64,000 bases of DNA from Acinetobacter gerneri DSM 14967 = CIP 107464 = MTCC 9824 (GCF_000368565.1 NZ_KB849542.1:546554-610553), one strand, 5' to 3'. Shown: positions 35,278 through 44,822, counted from the stretch's first letter. The notes: generated by a model from the sequence alone, not told the origin. Numbers and translations are program-made.

Positions 35278-37530
35278 TTACTCCGAAGCTACGATTTTTT
35301 GAGCGAAAGCCCAGTTTTGGTTGGGATAAGGTTTATTGACTAGACTTGCGATATTTTCACTTGCAGCCATACCTGAATTTTCTAAATAAATGTACTTTTC
35401 AGTTGAAACAAAAGGATCACTATCGCAAAGACAACCAGCGCCATAAAGATTTGATTTTCTTGCATAATAGACAGTGAGAGAACCGACCACTTTTCTTGTA
35501 AATTTAATTTCAATTAACGTATCAGCAATGATTTCAACTGAAGAAATTACAAGAGATCCATTCTCGTCTTCAGCTACAAATCCCTGATTCGGTATTGCAA
35601 GCTGTTCAGTTGAAGTGAAAGGAGTTTTGAATTGCAGCGGTGGATACGGTACGTGATAACTTAGTAAAGCTTTATCGTCTTTAATTTGCATGTTAATGCA
35701 GTGAAGTGGTTGCCAGCCTTCTCCGAGCACTAAAACTCTGAACATAACTTTTGCAATCACACAATCAAGCCAGCGCGCGCCATTTGACGTTAAATGACCG
35801 CCTTTATCCGCAACAAAGTATTCTGGACATACACCATAAATGTTTAAATTTTCTTTACTTAATTCTAGTTGGGCGCTCGCAACTTCATGTGTTTCATTGC
35901 CATACGCTCCACCCACTTGCGTAATAAAAAAAGACGGAGCATCTTGATTTGCACAAAAATCAGTTGTGAAATCACTAAACAGTTTTAATACTTTTGACTT
36001 GTAATCTGTTTTAGACATGCCGTTTGCACTATCAAATTGTCCATGCTCTAAAATTAGTGCTGGAATCGTATAGCTTAGAGATTGTGCTTCAGCAATTGCG
36101 CGAACTTGATTGATTGCTTGAGTTAAGCGATTGTATCTATTAGCAGAATTGCCTTTTGAGAGCTGATCAATTGTTTGTCCGCTTGATGCACAATTTGACA
36201 AAACAAACTTACGCGTTTGATCACGAGAAAGAGAAAAGTATTTCAAAAACAGTTGCTTCAATGAGTTGATGCACGCAACTGCACCTTCGCCTTCGTTTTG
36301 CGCATGATATTCAAGTGCTGCAATTTCTGCATCAGTTAAAATACCATTGCCTCCAGCAGCTTGAACTACAGCTTTAAGCGGATTTAAATTTGAATTATTT
36401 AGCGGGGTGAACTTATCATCGTAAGCGCCGCGTGGTTTTGAGCTATCGCCAAGCATCAAATTATCAAGATTTTCATAAGCTGTTTTTGATAATGCTGGGA
36501 ATGTTTCAGCATTTGATGCAAGAGATTGTCCATACCACAAAAAATGGTTCAAATTTGCTGTAGTTCTTTGAATTTGTGAATTAAAATTAGATCGTACTTT
36601 TTCTGAATACGAAAGATTCAGTGCATTGCGTTCTGATTTTAAAATCTCATATTCATAATCTGTTGTGTTTGCCTGATTCTGTAAATATCCATATTTATCA
36701 ATAATTACAATTGTTCGCCCGTATTTATCTTTTGCTCCTAAAATAAAATCTTCTGAGCTTTCAATTGATTCATTATTAAAGATTAATCCGCTTTTTGCAC
36801 TTAACTGAGCATTTTCATCAATTACTGTGACAGTTCGACCAACCCTATCGACTACTTCTAGAACCGCTCCTGATTTTGATATTAAAGATAATTCAGCAGT
36901 ACTAATCGTATCTTTTGAAATTGAAAACAGTCTTGATGCTAGAGAGCCGTCTAGCTTTAGATCCATTTCAGTGAAGCCGAATTTATTTAAGACGCGAAGT
37001 GTATATTCATCATTACTAGATGATTTTAAGTACTTCAAATCTTCTGTTTTTTGATCAACATAAATACTTGACTCATCAATTGCTTCTGACTTTGCTTTGC
37101 TTGCAAGTTTAATTGCTTCATCAAGTGTGTCATAACCTGCAACATACTCTGTCCCAGTCCAGATATAAGTTCCTCGTAAATTCGGATCTGGATCATTATT
37201 GCGTACAGAAACATTTGCTTGAGCAGGCTTATATGCAATCATCTCAGCATAAGTTGGAAAAGACTTATCAGCACCGTTTGAAATTGCAATCACAGCATAA
37301 GTAACGCCTTGTACTTCACTTTTAAGTTCATTGACAGTAACTGTTGAAGCAAAATCTTCGGTATTCTTTAAAGCAGCAGAACCGAGATTGTTTGTCACAA
37401 GATTAACAACCTGTGCTGCTTCAACTTGTTTTGTTACACCTTCTTGCACTATCGGCAACACATCTTTCTTTTCAACGCTTTTAGCACGAGCAAGATATCC
37501 AATCGGTGTACCTGATACTTCCAGAGTCAT
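35278..37530 (-). CDS. Tailspike with SGNH-hydrolase (esterase) domain
   Basis: 750 residues. N-terminal attachment part (SGTPIGYLARAKSVEKKDVLPIVQE, TKQVEAAQVVNLVTNN) is typical of tail fibres of Acinetobacter prophages. A helical neck follows, then an SGNH/GDSL-type domain from about residue 335: FLWYGQSLASNAET holds the likely nucleophile Ser, LEHGQFDSANG a middle block, and DKGGHLTSNGARWL the His block. Such enzymes deacetylate capsule or O-antigen. Strong ribosome site (GAGGGATCA-ATG). It sits inside the split sheath gene, 12 bp after the N-terminal half. Confidence 0.8.
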   Translation of the reverse strand: MTLEVSGTPIGYLARAKSVEKKDVLPIVQEGVTKQVEAAQVVNLVTNNLGSAALKNTEDFASTVTVNELKSEVQGVTYAVIAISNGADKSFPTYAEMIAYKPAQANVSVRNNDPDPNLRGTYIWTGTEYVAGYDTLDEAIKLASKAKSEAIDESSIYVDQKTEDLKYLKSSSNDEYTLRVLNKFGFTEMDLKLDGSLASRLFSISKDTISTAELSLISKSGAVLEVVDRVGRTVTVIDENAQLSAKSGLIFNNESIESSEDFILGAKDKYGRTIVIIDKYGYLQNQANTTDYEYEILKSERNALNLSYSEKVRSNFNSQIQRTTANLNHFLWYGQSLASNAETFPALSKTAYENLDNLMLGDSSKPRGAYDDKFTPLNNSNLNPLKAVVQAAGGNGILTDAEIAALEYHAQNEGEGAVACINSLKQLFLKYFSLSRDQTRKFVLSNCASSGQTIDQLSKGNSANRYNRLTQAINQVRAIAEAQSLSYTIPALILEHGQFDSANGMSKTDYKSKVLKLFSDFTTDFCANQDAPSFFITQVGGAYGNETHEVASAQLELSKENLNIYGVCPEYFVADKGGHLTSNGARWLDCVIAKVMFRVLVLGEGWQPLHCINMQIKDDKALLSYHVPYPPLQFKTPFTSTEQLAIPNQGFVAEDENGSLVISSVEIIADTLIEIKFTRKVVGSLTVYYARKSNLYGAGCLCDSDPFVSTEKYIYLENSGMAASENIASLVNKPYPNQNWAFAQKIVASE

Positions 37531-37541
37531 TGATCCCTCAC

Positions 37542-37889
37542 TTATTGTTCAAGTACTTCACCAGATTCAGTTTTTAAAGCTGATTTGGTCTCTGTTAAAA
37601 GTGCTTTCATTGTTTTTGCTGGTACATCAAGTGCTATAGCTTGAGCATCTACAAAACGATTACTTTTTACCGCTGCTGCGATCATGCGACCAGCTTCTGA
37701 TTTAGCACCAAAAACTTTATCTGCATTGGCTTGGTCATAGACATCGACAGGTTTAAATTGAGCTGATAGCACGTCTAAAGTTATAAATAAAACTTTATGC
37801 GTATTGAGTGGCAAACCCATACGTGGGGTATTTGTGTTGATATCAAAATATGAACCTGGTGTTTTTAAACCTTGAGGAATATTTGACAT
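37542..37889 (-). CDS. Tail sheath, N-terminal half (split gene)
   Basis: 115 residues that match the start of Mu-type sheaths: IPQGLKTPGSYFDINTNTPRMGLPLNTHKVLFITL, then VDVYDQANADKVFGAKSEAGRMIAAAVKSN. It ends soon after DAQAIALDVPAKTMKALLTE, where a normal sheath would continue. The rest of the sheath is at 33742-34551. The stop is clean (EVLEQ then TAA) and not an obvious frameshift. Confidence 0.85.
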   Translation of the reverse strand: MSNIPQGLKTPGSYFDINTNTPRMGLPLNTHKVLFITLDVLSAQFKPVDVYDQANADKVFGAKSEAGRMIAAAVKSNRFVDAQAIALDVPAKTMKALLTETKSALKTESGEVLEQ

Positions 37890-37893
37890 TGAA

Positions 37894-38499
37894 TTAATCC
37901 TTGTTTAACTCGACCAGATCTGACGCTTTAACTTCAAGCTGGTCTACGTTGTAATCTATATTGATACGATCTAAATAATCATCAGTTTCAGTTTCGGAAC
38001 GGTCACGATCCGAAGCGGTTATCGTGTATTGGGTTGTAAACTCTTGAGCAAAAACACTGATAGACGAAGCTTGAGTCTTTTTATTAAAAACAGTTTCAGT
38101 ACGACCAAGTTCTAAGGGCTGCAAGCCTTTTACCCCAACAGTTGAAAGATCATTGCCAATCAAAAGCTCTTGCACAAAACTCAACATATCGTATGTGCCA
38201 ATATTTGCATCTGTACCATGTCGACGAGTTTCTTCATTACGAAGAGAACGTGCTCCAACAATGACAACAAATGTTAGTGGATACTCTGTCTTGTTATTGC
38301 TGATCTTTTTTGGTTTACCTGAGTTTTGAAATACAACCCAAATTGCAGGGAATGACTTAACAAAAACTTGAGTTTCATCATCAAATTCAGCACCATAGCT
38401 TTTAACTTCTCGAAGCCATGTCCATTTTTTTGAAGTAATCTGTAGTTGAAGTAAATCTAAAATACCTTGCTCAACTGTACTGATCCGAAGATTCACCAT
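37894..38499 (-). CDS. Mu gp37-like tail terminator (DUF1834)
   Basis: 201 residues, Mu gp37 family by place and motifs (VEQGILDLLQLQI, FVVIVGARSLRNEETRRHG, RDRSETETDDYLDRINIDYNVD). Gp37-type proteins cap the tail and meet the head. Four bases separate it from the sheath N-half. Its start overlaps the stop of the gp36 gene. Confidence 0.82.
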   Translation of the reverse strand: MVNLRISTVEQGILDLLQLQITSKKWTWLREVKSYGAEFDDETQVFVKSFPAIWVVFQNSGKPKKISNNKTEYPLTFVVIVGARSLRNEETRRHGTDANIGTYDMLSFVQELLIGNDLSTVGVKGLQPLELGRTETVFNKKTQASSISVFAQEFTTQYTITASDRDRSETETDDYLDRINIDYNVDQLEVKASDLVELNKD

Positions 38500-38921
38500 C
38501 CTGACCCTCCGAAGTCCCGACGACCACGTGCAAATACAACGGTGTTCGCTGTTTGTACAGGTGCAGATTCTCCAGCAGGCGAACCGCCTAAAGTGAGTTC
38601 ACCTTTTGAAATTTTGTGCAAGGTTTTGATCGACGTTTCATATCGAGCTTTGATCGGATCGTTTTCCGTCAGATCACCTGTAACGGCATAGTAACGCGCC
38701 AAATTACAAGCGATATTGACTAAGAAAGGTGGAATGACTTGCAACGGTAGTGAATAACGAGATCCAACATATGCATCAACTTCACTATTTGCCTCGTTCA
38801 TTGCTGAATTAAGCCGAGTCATGTTAATTGCATATTGATATGGTTCTTCAATATCAGTGAGCTGAATAAGTTCTTGCTCACCGAACTTGTTTTTCATTGC
38901 ATCTACCGTTGCATAAGTCAT
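38493..38921 (-). CDS. Mu gp36-like head-tail protein (DUF1320)
   Basis: 142 residues. DUF1320 family, a head-completion protein at the neck. Typical opening MTYATVDAMKNKFGEQELIQLTD and the EVDAYVGSRYSLPLQVIPPFLVNIACNLARYY helix. Ends in a Gly-rich tail. Two bases from the capsid gene. Confidence 0.85.
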   Translation of the reverse strand: MTYATVDAMKNKFGEQELIQLTDIEEPYQYAINMTRLNSAMNEANSEVDAYVGSRYSLPLQVIPPFLVNIACNLARYYAVTGDLTENDPIKARYETSIKTLHKISKGELTLGGSPAGESAPVQTANTVVFARGRRDFGGSGW

Positions 38922-38923
38922 GT

Positions 38924-39832
38924 TTAGGCATCCTTACCAGTAGAACCGTAGACGGTTTGCCAGAAGCCATAACCACTCGCACCACGCGCTTCAACACCGA
39001 AGTAGAAAACACCTTCCATAAATACGTTCGGTGAATCAATATTGGTCATCTGTACAAACACAGGTTTTTTACGAAGTTGATAAACAAAAGGTTTTACAGG
39101 TTTTGAGGTATCGAGTAAGAACCAAGCATCGTCATCTGTAAGGCGTGCTGACACTTGAACTTTTGCAGTGCCTTTGTACGGATTTGGTTTACCATCTTCG
39201 AGGCGATCTACAGTCATCAAAGCATTGGCAATATCTTCAAGTGCAGCAGGAACTAAAAGTACTGTTGGTGTGATATTGAGGGGACGACCTGATTCATCTT
39301 TGAATTTTCGCATAGCAGTACGTGCAGCACCGTATGATGCTTGAGCAGCTGCAAGGGTTGCGATAGAAAGTTTTTTCGTCCCCTTATTGCTAACAACTGT
39401 TTTACCAACTTTATGGCTGGTCGAGATCATTGGCTGACCGTCATAACACTTCGCAGTAAAAGATTTATTTACTGCATCAAACACCAATTCGTCAGGATGT
39501 TGTTTGGCAGAAAAACCTGCACTTTCAGCTTGAGGTTTGTAGATACTAATCTGATCATCTTCAATACTATTTCGCGTGACTTCAATTGTTGCTGCAAAGT
39601 CTTTATTGGCAATCACATATTCATATTCAGCAAGTTTGGTAATATGTTTTTTACCAATCCATTCTTTCATTTGAGGAAAGTTAGCCAACCAACGGTAGTC
39701 AACATACGCACTATTGCTTGGAACAACCATTGCAATTGAAGTGTATTCAACTGGTGTATCGGTAAACATTTGGTTATAAGCTTTACTCAAGCTTAAGAAA
39801 ATTGCATTTAATACTGCACCATTTACATTCAT
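38924..39832 (-). CDS. Major capsid protein (Mu gpT-like)
   Basis: About 302 residues from the ATG at 39832; the GTG form from 39841 adds three residues. Mu T-family head subunit: AYNQMFTDTPVEYTSIAMVVPSNSAYVDYRWLANFP, KHITKLAEYEYVIANKDFAATIEVTRNSIEDDQ, and the RGASGYGFWQTVYGS end. The HK97-like fold is expected. It overlaps the end of the decoration-protein gene by 4 bp. Confidence 0.93.
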   Translation of the reverse strand: MNVNGAVLNAIFLSLSKAYNQMFTDTPVEYTSIAMVVPSNSAYVDYRWLANFPQMKEWIGKKHITKLAEYEYVIANKDFAATIEVTRNSIEDDQISIYKPQAESAGFSAKQHPDELVFDAVNKSFTAKCYDGQPMISTSHKVGKTVVSNKGTKKLSIATLAAAQASYGAARTAMRKFKDESGRPLNITPTVLLVPAALEDIANALMTVDRLEDGKPNPYKGTAKVQVSARLTDDDAWFLLDTSKPVKPFVYQLRKKPVFVQMTNIDSPNVFMEGVFYFGVEARGASGYGFWQTVYGSTGKDA

Positions 39833-40239
39833 TCTACCCACACTCCATTTTCATCGATTCCAACCACACGACCAGCTTTTGAAAGTTTGCCCATGCCATC
39901 TGTAGCAGCCACAGTTTCACCATCTTGCAGATAACAGACCTTGCCAAATGAAGCTTGAGTCACTGGATCGGTTGCGCTGTTTTCAAATTGAAATGCGCTA
40001 TCTGTACGGACAAGAACATAGACATCACCATTGCCACCGCTTGTGTTATCTACAGCTTCTTCATAACGACCCAAGTAAGTCAGTTTTGCGGAAGCACTAG
40101 CAGCCACGGCATAACCTGATTCGTCAACAACTGCGGCAAATCCAGCTAAAAGGACTGCACCAGCTTTAACAGGTACACCAATCAAACCCAATTCACGGCA
40201 CGGTGTTTGTCGTCCGCTTTGATTTAAAATGCTAGACAT
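39829..40239 (-). CDS. Capsid decoration protein (DUF2190-like)
   Basis: 136 residues. Small beta-rich protein between protease and capsid: AVLLAGFAAVVDESGYAVAASASAKLTYLGRYEEAVDN. Fits DUF2190-type cement proteins, which stabilise the head. Its start overlaps the gpI stop by 1 bp. Confidence 0.75.
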   Translation of the reverse strand: MSSILNQSGRQTPCRELGLIGVPVKAGAVLLAGFAAVVDESGYAVAASASAKLTYLGRYEEAVDNTSGGNGDVYVLVRTDSAFQFENSATDPVTQASFGKVCYLQDGETVAATDGMGKLSKAGRVVGIDENGVWVE

Positions 40240-41303
40240 TAGGCATTTGCTCCTAGATCAATTCCCATCATTCCAGCAACAGCCAAATCTTCTGCTGTAT
40301 GTTGCTGTTTTTGTTGCTTACTGGTATCAGTCACACTGGTCTGTGTCTGACTTAAAGCGGCGATGATCGGCAAACTTTCGATATGAGCCTTTGCAAAGTC
40401 TGGATTGGTTTTCGCTTGCTCTTTGATCCAGTTGATCGTATCCTTACCAGTCAGGCGACCATCGCTACAAGCAGTAACAATCAAATCATCAACTTCTTTA
40501 GCTTTGGCACTTGCCACAGCAGTGCTGGCTTTATTGACCGCTTCTTGATAAACAGCAATCGGTACATATTGGGATAGATCAGGTGCTTGGCTATTTGCAG
40601 CAGCTTTGACTTCAACGGCCTTATCAATAGCTTGATTTAGCGTTTGATCAGTTGCCAAAGTTGTGCCAAAAGCACCGTCTAATTTGGTAAAAACACTATT
40701 TGCAGCAGCTAATAGTTCTGATTCTGTAGCAGTTTCAGCTAAACCTAGCTTTTTAAGCATGAGCTTTAGAAACTCATTCATGATTGATTCCTCATCATTA
40801 TTTTGGGCAAAATATTCCTGAGCTGCCGCAGCAAGCTTGGCTTCTGGCAGCTGATCTAGTGCAGGGGTATTGGTTAAAGCGAGATTGATTAAAGCGATGA
40901 TTTCGCCAAGTTTGTTATAGAAAAGGACTGGCGATAAATATTTATATTCTTCCGACTCGATATAGCCTTTGGCTTTTTCTAGCCATTCAAATTTTGTGCT
41001 ACATATTCCAACTCCATCTACATATGTGAAATTGCCTGCCTTCAACCAACCAGCAGCTGGGGCAGGATCACCAGTGCTTTGACTTTTTAAAGTTGCATGC
41101 TCGTAGTCGATAACCATATCAATCTTGCGATCATTTAATGCAGCAACAATTTGACGACCACGTTCAGCAGTTAAATTCCAATGCGGTGCATCAAAAGGAC
41201 GACCATCGACACCACGAAAAATCCCCTCAGGCACTAAAACCAGTAGGTTTGACGTTGGGTCTAAGTCAAATGAGCAAGAAGCTACAAGAATTGAGTCGGT
41301 CAT
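40239..41303 (-). CDS. Mu gpI-like head protease/scaffold
   Basis: 354 residues. Mu I-protein family: the N-terminal part is the maturation protease (FRGVDGRPFDAPHWNLTAERGRQIVAALNDRKIDMVIDYEHATLKS, with PAAGWLKAG) and the C-terminal part a scaffold (Ala/Gln-rich helix; internal start ATG MNEFLKLMLKKLGLAE could give a Z-like scaffold alone, as in Mu). The start ATG is the last three bases of a perfect 10-bp hairpin. Late dyad element 3 is 54 bp upstream. Confidence 0.88.
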   Translation of the reverse strand: MTDSILVASCSFDLDPTSNLLVLVPEGIFRGVDGRPFDAPHWNLTAERGRQIVAALNDRKIDMVIDYEHATLKSQSTGDPAPAAGWLKAGNFTYVDGVGICSTKFEWLEKAKGYIESEEYKYLSPVLFYNKLGEIIALINLALTNTPALDQLPEAKLAAAAQEYFAQNNDEESIMNEFLKLMLKKLGLAETATESELLAAANSVFTKLDGAFGTTLATDQTLNQAIDKAVEVKAAANSQAPDLSQYVPIAVYQEAVNKASTAVASAKAKEVDDLIVTACSDGRLTGKDTINWIKEQAKTNPDFAKAHIESLPIIAALSQTQTSVTDTSKQQKQQHTAEDLAVAGMMGIDLGANA

Positions 41304-41330
41304 AACATCAGCTTTTAAAATGATGTTATG
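41301..41330 (-). promoter_or_regulatory. Leader hairpin over the gpI start codon
   Basis: Perfect 10-bp inverted repeat: on the minus strand CATAACATCA, a 10-base loop, then TGATGTTATG, whose last ATG is the gpI start. No good ribosome site outside it. Translation control of gpI is implied. Confidence 0.7.
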
Positions 41331-41356
41331 AGATTAGATTTTTAAAAGAGAAAAGA

Positions 41357-41375
41357 TTAGGCGGAAAGGCTTCCG
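41357..41375 (-). promoter_or_regulatory. Late-gene dyad element 3 (before gpI)
   Basis: TTAGGCGGAAAGGCTTCCG on the plus strand, the consensus form. It matches the place of Mu late promoter PI. TAAAAAT lies about 17 bases downstream (minus). Confidence 0.8.
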
Positions 41376-41387
41376 TTTATTTTTCTT

Positions 41388-41864
41388 TTAATCGAAGAGT
41401 TTAGACAAATAATGACTTGCCACAAAACTAACAGCAGTTTCAGCTTCAGGTTGTAGAAAACCATTTAAAAATGGCAAATATGGGCGAGCTGAAATTTTAA
41501 CTTTATGACCGCGACCAGCTTGACCACCAAACATATGAATTGCTGCATATGCTGCACTAGCTCCAGATCCTGCACCAATCGTCACTGAATCAACATCATG
41601 ATCACCCTGTACGCTATCACGCAGCGCACCAGAGATTTGCAATATTCCTTGAGGCTTTATTCCTCGCTTACTATAAATTGCCAAAGTTGCAGGTGATAAT
41701 CCTGCCCACTTAGGGCGACCATTGGCTTGAAAGTTCTGCAAACTTTGACTAACTAAAACACGTTCTAAATCTGCTGCCAATGGTTCGGTATTTACCAATC
41801 TTTGAGCAGCCAGATTAAATGTTTTACGTACATCATCATCTTGTATCTGGATATATGACATCAA
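41388..41864 (-). CDS. Virion morphogenesis protein (Mu gpG)
   Basis: 158 residues. Mu gpG/P2 gpS-type virion morphogenesis family: IQDDDVRKTFNLAAQRLVNTEPLAADLERVL, then RPKWAGLSPATLAIYSKRG and AAYAAIHMFGGQAGRGHKVKISARPYLPF. Helps join head and tail. Overlaps gpF by 4 bp. Last gene of the block started by the portal promoter. Confidence 0.9.
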   Translation of the reverse strand: MMSYIQIQDDDVRKTFNLAAQRLVNTEPLAADLERVLVSQSLQNFQANGRPKWAGLSPATLAIYSKRGIKPQGILQISGALRDSVQGDHDVDSVTIGAGSGASAAYAAIHMFGGQAGRGHKVKISARPYLPFLNGFLQPEAETAVSFVASHYLSKLFD

Positions 41865-43141
41865 TTCACCATCTTTTTACTGACAAATTCATAATGATCA
41901 GCTGCTTTAAATTCTTCAGCAGTCATTTCAACCAGCGCACAGAGCACGTTAATATTCCTTTGCTGATCAATCAGCAAATCAAATCTATATAGCCCACCAG
42001 TCTCCAAATTAGGTAAAAATAAGAAAGGTTTAGATGTAACTTCATCCCAAAAAATTGTATAAGTATCTAAATTTTGGACAATATCACCCAACCATTTTTT
42101 TAAATCTTGATCTAAGCTACTTAGAGTTTGTTGGTCAGAAATACCTAAGATTGAGCTTTTCAACTCAATGTTTTTGCTTCGTTTTAATTCATCTAAAGTC
42201 GCTGTAGTAAATGATCCAACTGGCTGAATATCGGCACGTAATTTCGATGCATCAAAATGTTGAACCCATTGTTTAACTTCATGATTATATTGATTCACAA
42301 TAGTTTTATTTTTAAGTATTTGTTCAATAATTTTTGATGATAGTCGTGGTTGTGCTGTAACAGCCTTATCCATCAATTGCTTGGTGGGTATTGCATTAGG
42401 TCGACCAATCCAACCAGCATCAGTGCGAAAAGCTGGCAGATCAGGAAATTGAACATGAGCAACTTGAGCTATACCGCCATGAGTAGTATCCACTTCTTCA
42501 ACACTAAAATAACCTTCGCTATTTCTGACTTTTGCACCGACTGCATCAACATCAGATTGCATAAGTTCAATCACAGTGCATCTACAGTTATAGCCATTTT
42601 TAGGGGCTATCGCTGCCCATGCAGGGTCATTTTTACGCATGACCACACCATGCAGTGCACGATGCTGTGGGCGAGTTCGATTATCTAAAATTGCGCTGTA
42701 CTGGACATACGGGAAAAGCGGATTATCATCCCACATCACAGCTTGTCGTCCAGCTTCATAAGCTTGCGACATATTGGTTTGATAGATGGTTTTAAGTCGA
42801 TAAGGATTGCCGAGCTGCACAGTCCTTTGACCAGCTTCGGTCATGATATCCTGTTTTCCCCACCAGCCACGTGCTCGCATTTTCGGCTCAACAACTTTAG
42901 ACCATTTCTTTAGATCCCAGCCATTTTTTTGTGCATCAATCAATGACTGACGAATATCTTCAAGCAAATCGATACGTGTCATCTGTGCAATCACAAATGC
43001 TTTGTTATGTGCGTTGCCTTGTACCTGCCACCAGTCTTGGCTTGGCATGACTTTTTTATTTTCTAAATATTCAATGGCTTTGCGAGGAGGCTGATTGAAT
43101 AAAGACTGCATGGTTGGCTTATCCACGTTTTCGTGCCTCAT
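41861..43141 (-). CDS. Minor head protein (Mu gpF/SPP1 gp7)
   Basis: 426 residues. Mu F-type head morphogenesis protein. NQPPRKAIEYLENKKVMPSQDWWQVQGNAHNKAFVIAQM, TIYQTNMSQAYEAGRQAVMW and RPQHRALHGVVMRKNDPAWAAIAPKNGYNCRC, with the Cys-x-Cys of the family. The C-terminal 100 residues form a phage barnase/EndoU-like type extension in many relatives (here FWDEVTSKPFLFLPNLETGGLYRFDL), which I cannot assign firmly. Overlaps the portal gene by 23 bp. Confidence 0.9.
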   Translation of the reverse strand: MRHENVDKPTMQSLFNQPPRKAIEYLENKKVMPSQDWWQVQGNAHNKAFVIAQMTRIDLLEDIRQSLIDAQKNGWDLKKWSKVVEPKMRARGWWGKQDIMTEAGQRTVQLGNPYRLKTIYQTNMSQAYEAGRQAVMWDDNPLFPYVQYSAILDNRTRPQHRALHGVVMRKNDPAWAAIAPKNGYNCRCTVIELMQSDVDAVGAKVRNSEGYFSVEEVDTTHGGIAQVAHVQFPDLPAFRTDAGWIGRPNAIPTKQLMDKAVTAQPRLSSKIIEQILKNKTIVNQYNHEVKQWVQHFDASKLRADIQPVGSFTTATLDELKRSKNIELKSSILGISDQQTLSSLDQDLKKWLGDIVQNLDTYTIFWDEVTSKPFLFLPNLETGGLYRFDLLIDQQRNINVLCALVEMTAEEFKAADHYEFVSKKMVN

Positions 43142-44747
43142 TCACTGAAAGACGACCTAACACATCACTAGCAAAGATCAATTTTTCAAGATCATCTTGC
43201 AATGCACTCATATCTAAATCAGGCGATTGTTCTGCTAACAATGCCAAAGCACCGTCGATATCACCAGCTTGACTGAGCTTAGCGATTAAAGCTGGCAAGA
43301 TATTTTCAGATTGGCTTTGCAGATGATCATTATTCAATTGTTGCTGCATTTGCTCATCTAACAAAGCTTGGGCACGGATTGCGATAGCTTCAGTTGGGGA
43401 AATTGATTGCATAGTATTTTGGTTTAATGCAGCCAAATGGGGTGGTAAAGCTATGCCAGAATATAAATAAGAATTTGCAGCTATATTTTGCTGAGATTGT
43501 GCAACAGCAAGTACCAGCTCTTTATCATCTGCTGGCTGCGGAATGCCGAGCTTTTCATGCGCCCATGACACAGGGATTTTCATCCCAATTTCGACAAGCT
43601 TTGGCAATGACTCACTAAACGTAGTCATATCCTCAGTATCAGAAGTATCAAACTGAAAACTTGGATAGCGGTCTGGCGTGATATTCGGATAATTCAAGCG
43701 CATCAAATAGCTGATCAAGCTGTCATTGATTGAGCGAGCCGCTTGTTTAGCATCCGATTTGACGATTTTTTCAAAGGTCACTTCATGAATATTCCCCAGC
43801 GCATTAGTACTGGATTTACCATCTGCCTGAGAAAGCAAAGTACCGCCAACAATGATTTTTGACTGCGTTTTTTCACACCAACTTACAAGATCAAAGTGAT
43901 TTTTAGTATCTCCATGGGTTGCGGATTCAAAATCAATCGACATACCGTTCGGGATAATTCCACCAGCATTTCGTCCGATCATCATGACTGCGCGAAGCAA
44001 GGTCATTTTTTCCTGATCAGTTGCACCACTTGGATATTTCCCAATTTTATTCGGCAATCCGTAGGTTTCTAAGAACTCCATCACATCACGCACACCGTAA
44101 TTTTTGAATAAGAACGGCCATGACAAAACACGGTGCAAACCTGAGCGAGCAATATATCCAGATTTGGCTTTGTGGCGGTGGATCACCCAACCAAAATCCC
44201 AAAAGTCAGCACCATTAGGTGTACCGTCATTGAGTTTTAAAACATTGGGTTCATCATAAGGTGTAAGAAAATTACGAGGGTTGACGTAATTAAATGATTT
44301 CGGAAGCCAAGTATTTCCAAGTTGATGCCAATCAATCGTTTGACCACTATAACCATGTCCCACGGCATCCATCACATCGAATAGAAATATTTCAAAGTCT
44401 TGAATGTCGTCGATCCACTCATAGACTTCAGCGGCAATCTTTTTTTCTTGATCCGTGGCGTTCTTTGGTGGGTTGACTGTCCAATCTAAGCCATTCACGC
44501 CTTTTTTGCGCTTATCCATCTCAGAAAAGATATGACCGTCTCGTTCTTCCATGTCGCAAAATAGATCAGCCTGAGCTTGAAGATTGCCTTGCTCAGCATC
44601 CGTCAGCAACTGGTGCAGCCGTTGGGGAGTCATACCAACGACGGGATGTTCTTGCCACTGACCTGTTAGCAAAGCGACTTCCGCAGTCTGATTTGTTTCA
44701 AGTGCAGTTAAATCTGTTTTTTTCGATGAGAGCTTTTTTTTAGACAT
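43119..44747 (-). CDS. Portal protein (Mu gp29, DUF935)
   Basis: About 542 residues from the ATG at 44747 (the TTG at 44753 is unlikely). DUF935 portal: EERDGHIFSEMDKRKKGVNGLDW, GHGYSGQTIDWHQLGNTWLP, and SGLHRVLSWPFLFKNYGVRDVMEFLETYGLP. It forms the dodecameric DNA entry ring. It starts a transcript from dyad element 4, and the divergent accessory gene 45058-45890 separates it from terminase. Confidence 0.92.
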   Translation of the reverse strand: MSKKKLSSKKTDLTALETNQTAEVALLTGQWQEHPVVGMTPQRLHQLLTDAEQGNLQAQADLFCDMEERDGHIFSEMDKRKKGVNGLDWTVNPPKNATDQEKKIAAEVYEWIDDIQDFEIFLFDVMDAVGHGYSGQTIDWHQLGNTWLPKSFNYVNPRNFLTPYDEPNVLKLNDGTPNGADFWDFGWVIHRHKAKSGYIARSGLHRVLSWPFLFKNYGVRDVMEFLETYGLPNKIGKYPSGATDQEKMTLLRAVMMIGRNAGGIIPNGMSIDFESATHGDTKNHFDLVSWCEKTQSKIIVGGTLLSQADGKSSTNALGNIHEVTFEKIVKSDAKQAARSINDSLISYLMRLNYPNITPDRYPSFQFDTSDTEDMTTFSESLPKLVEIGMKIPVSWAHEKLGIPQPADDKELVLAVAQSQQNIAANSYLYSGIALPPHLAALNQNTMQSISPTEAIAIRAQALLDEQMQQQLNNDHLQSQSENILPALIAKLSQAGDIDGALALLAEQSPDLDMSALQDDLEKLIFASDVLGRLSVNEARKRG

Positions 44748-44803
44748 GATCAAAAATGCAATAGTAGATTCTGCATCATCATGGGTAGTAAATCGGTTTT
44801 TGA

Positions 44804-44822
44804 TTAGGCGGAAAGTCTTCCG
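44804..44822 (-). promoter_or_regulatory. Late-gene dyad element 4 (before portal)
   Basis: TTAGGCGGAAAGTCTTCCG on the plus strand, 57 bp upstream of the portal ATG at 44747. Has no counterpart among the four Mu late promoters as I know them, and may have been needed after the accessory gene separated portal from terminase. The 310-bp gap 44748-45057 holds nothing else obvious. Confidence 0.75.

Noticed and set aside
37035..37304. Short ORFs on both strands inside the tailspike gene
   Set aside because: Within a strong, well-supported coding frame.
34556..37536. Split sheath as an intein or group I intron
   Set aside because: The inserted DNA encodes two complete proteins with their own starts, ribosome sites and stops; no intein splicing motifs or homing endonuclease were seen.
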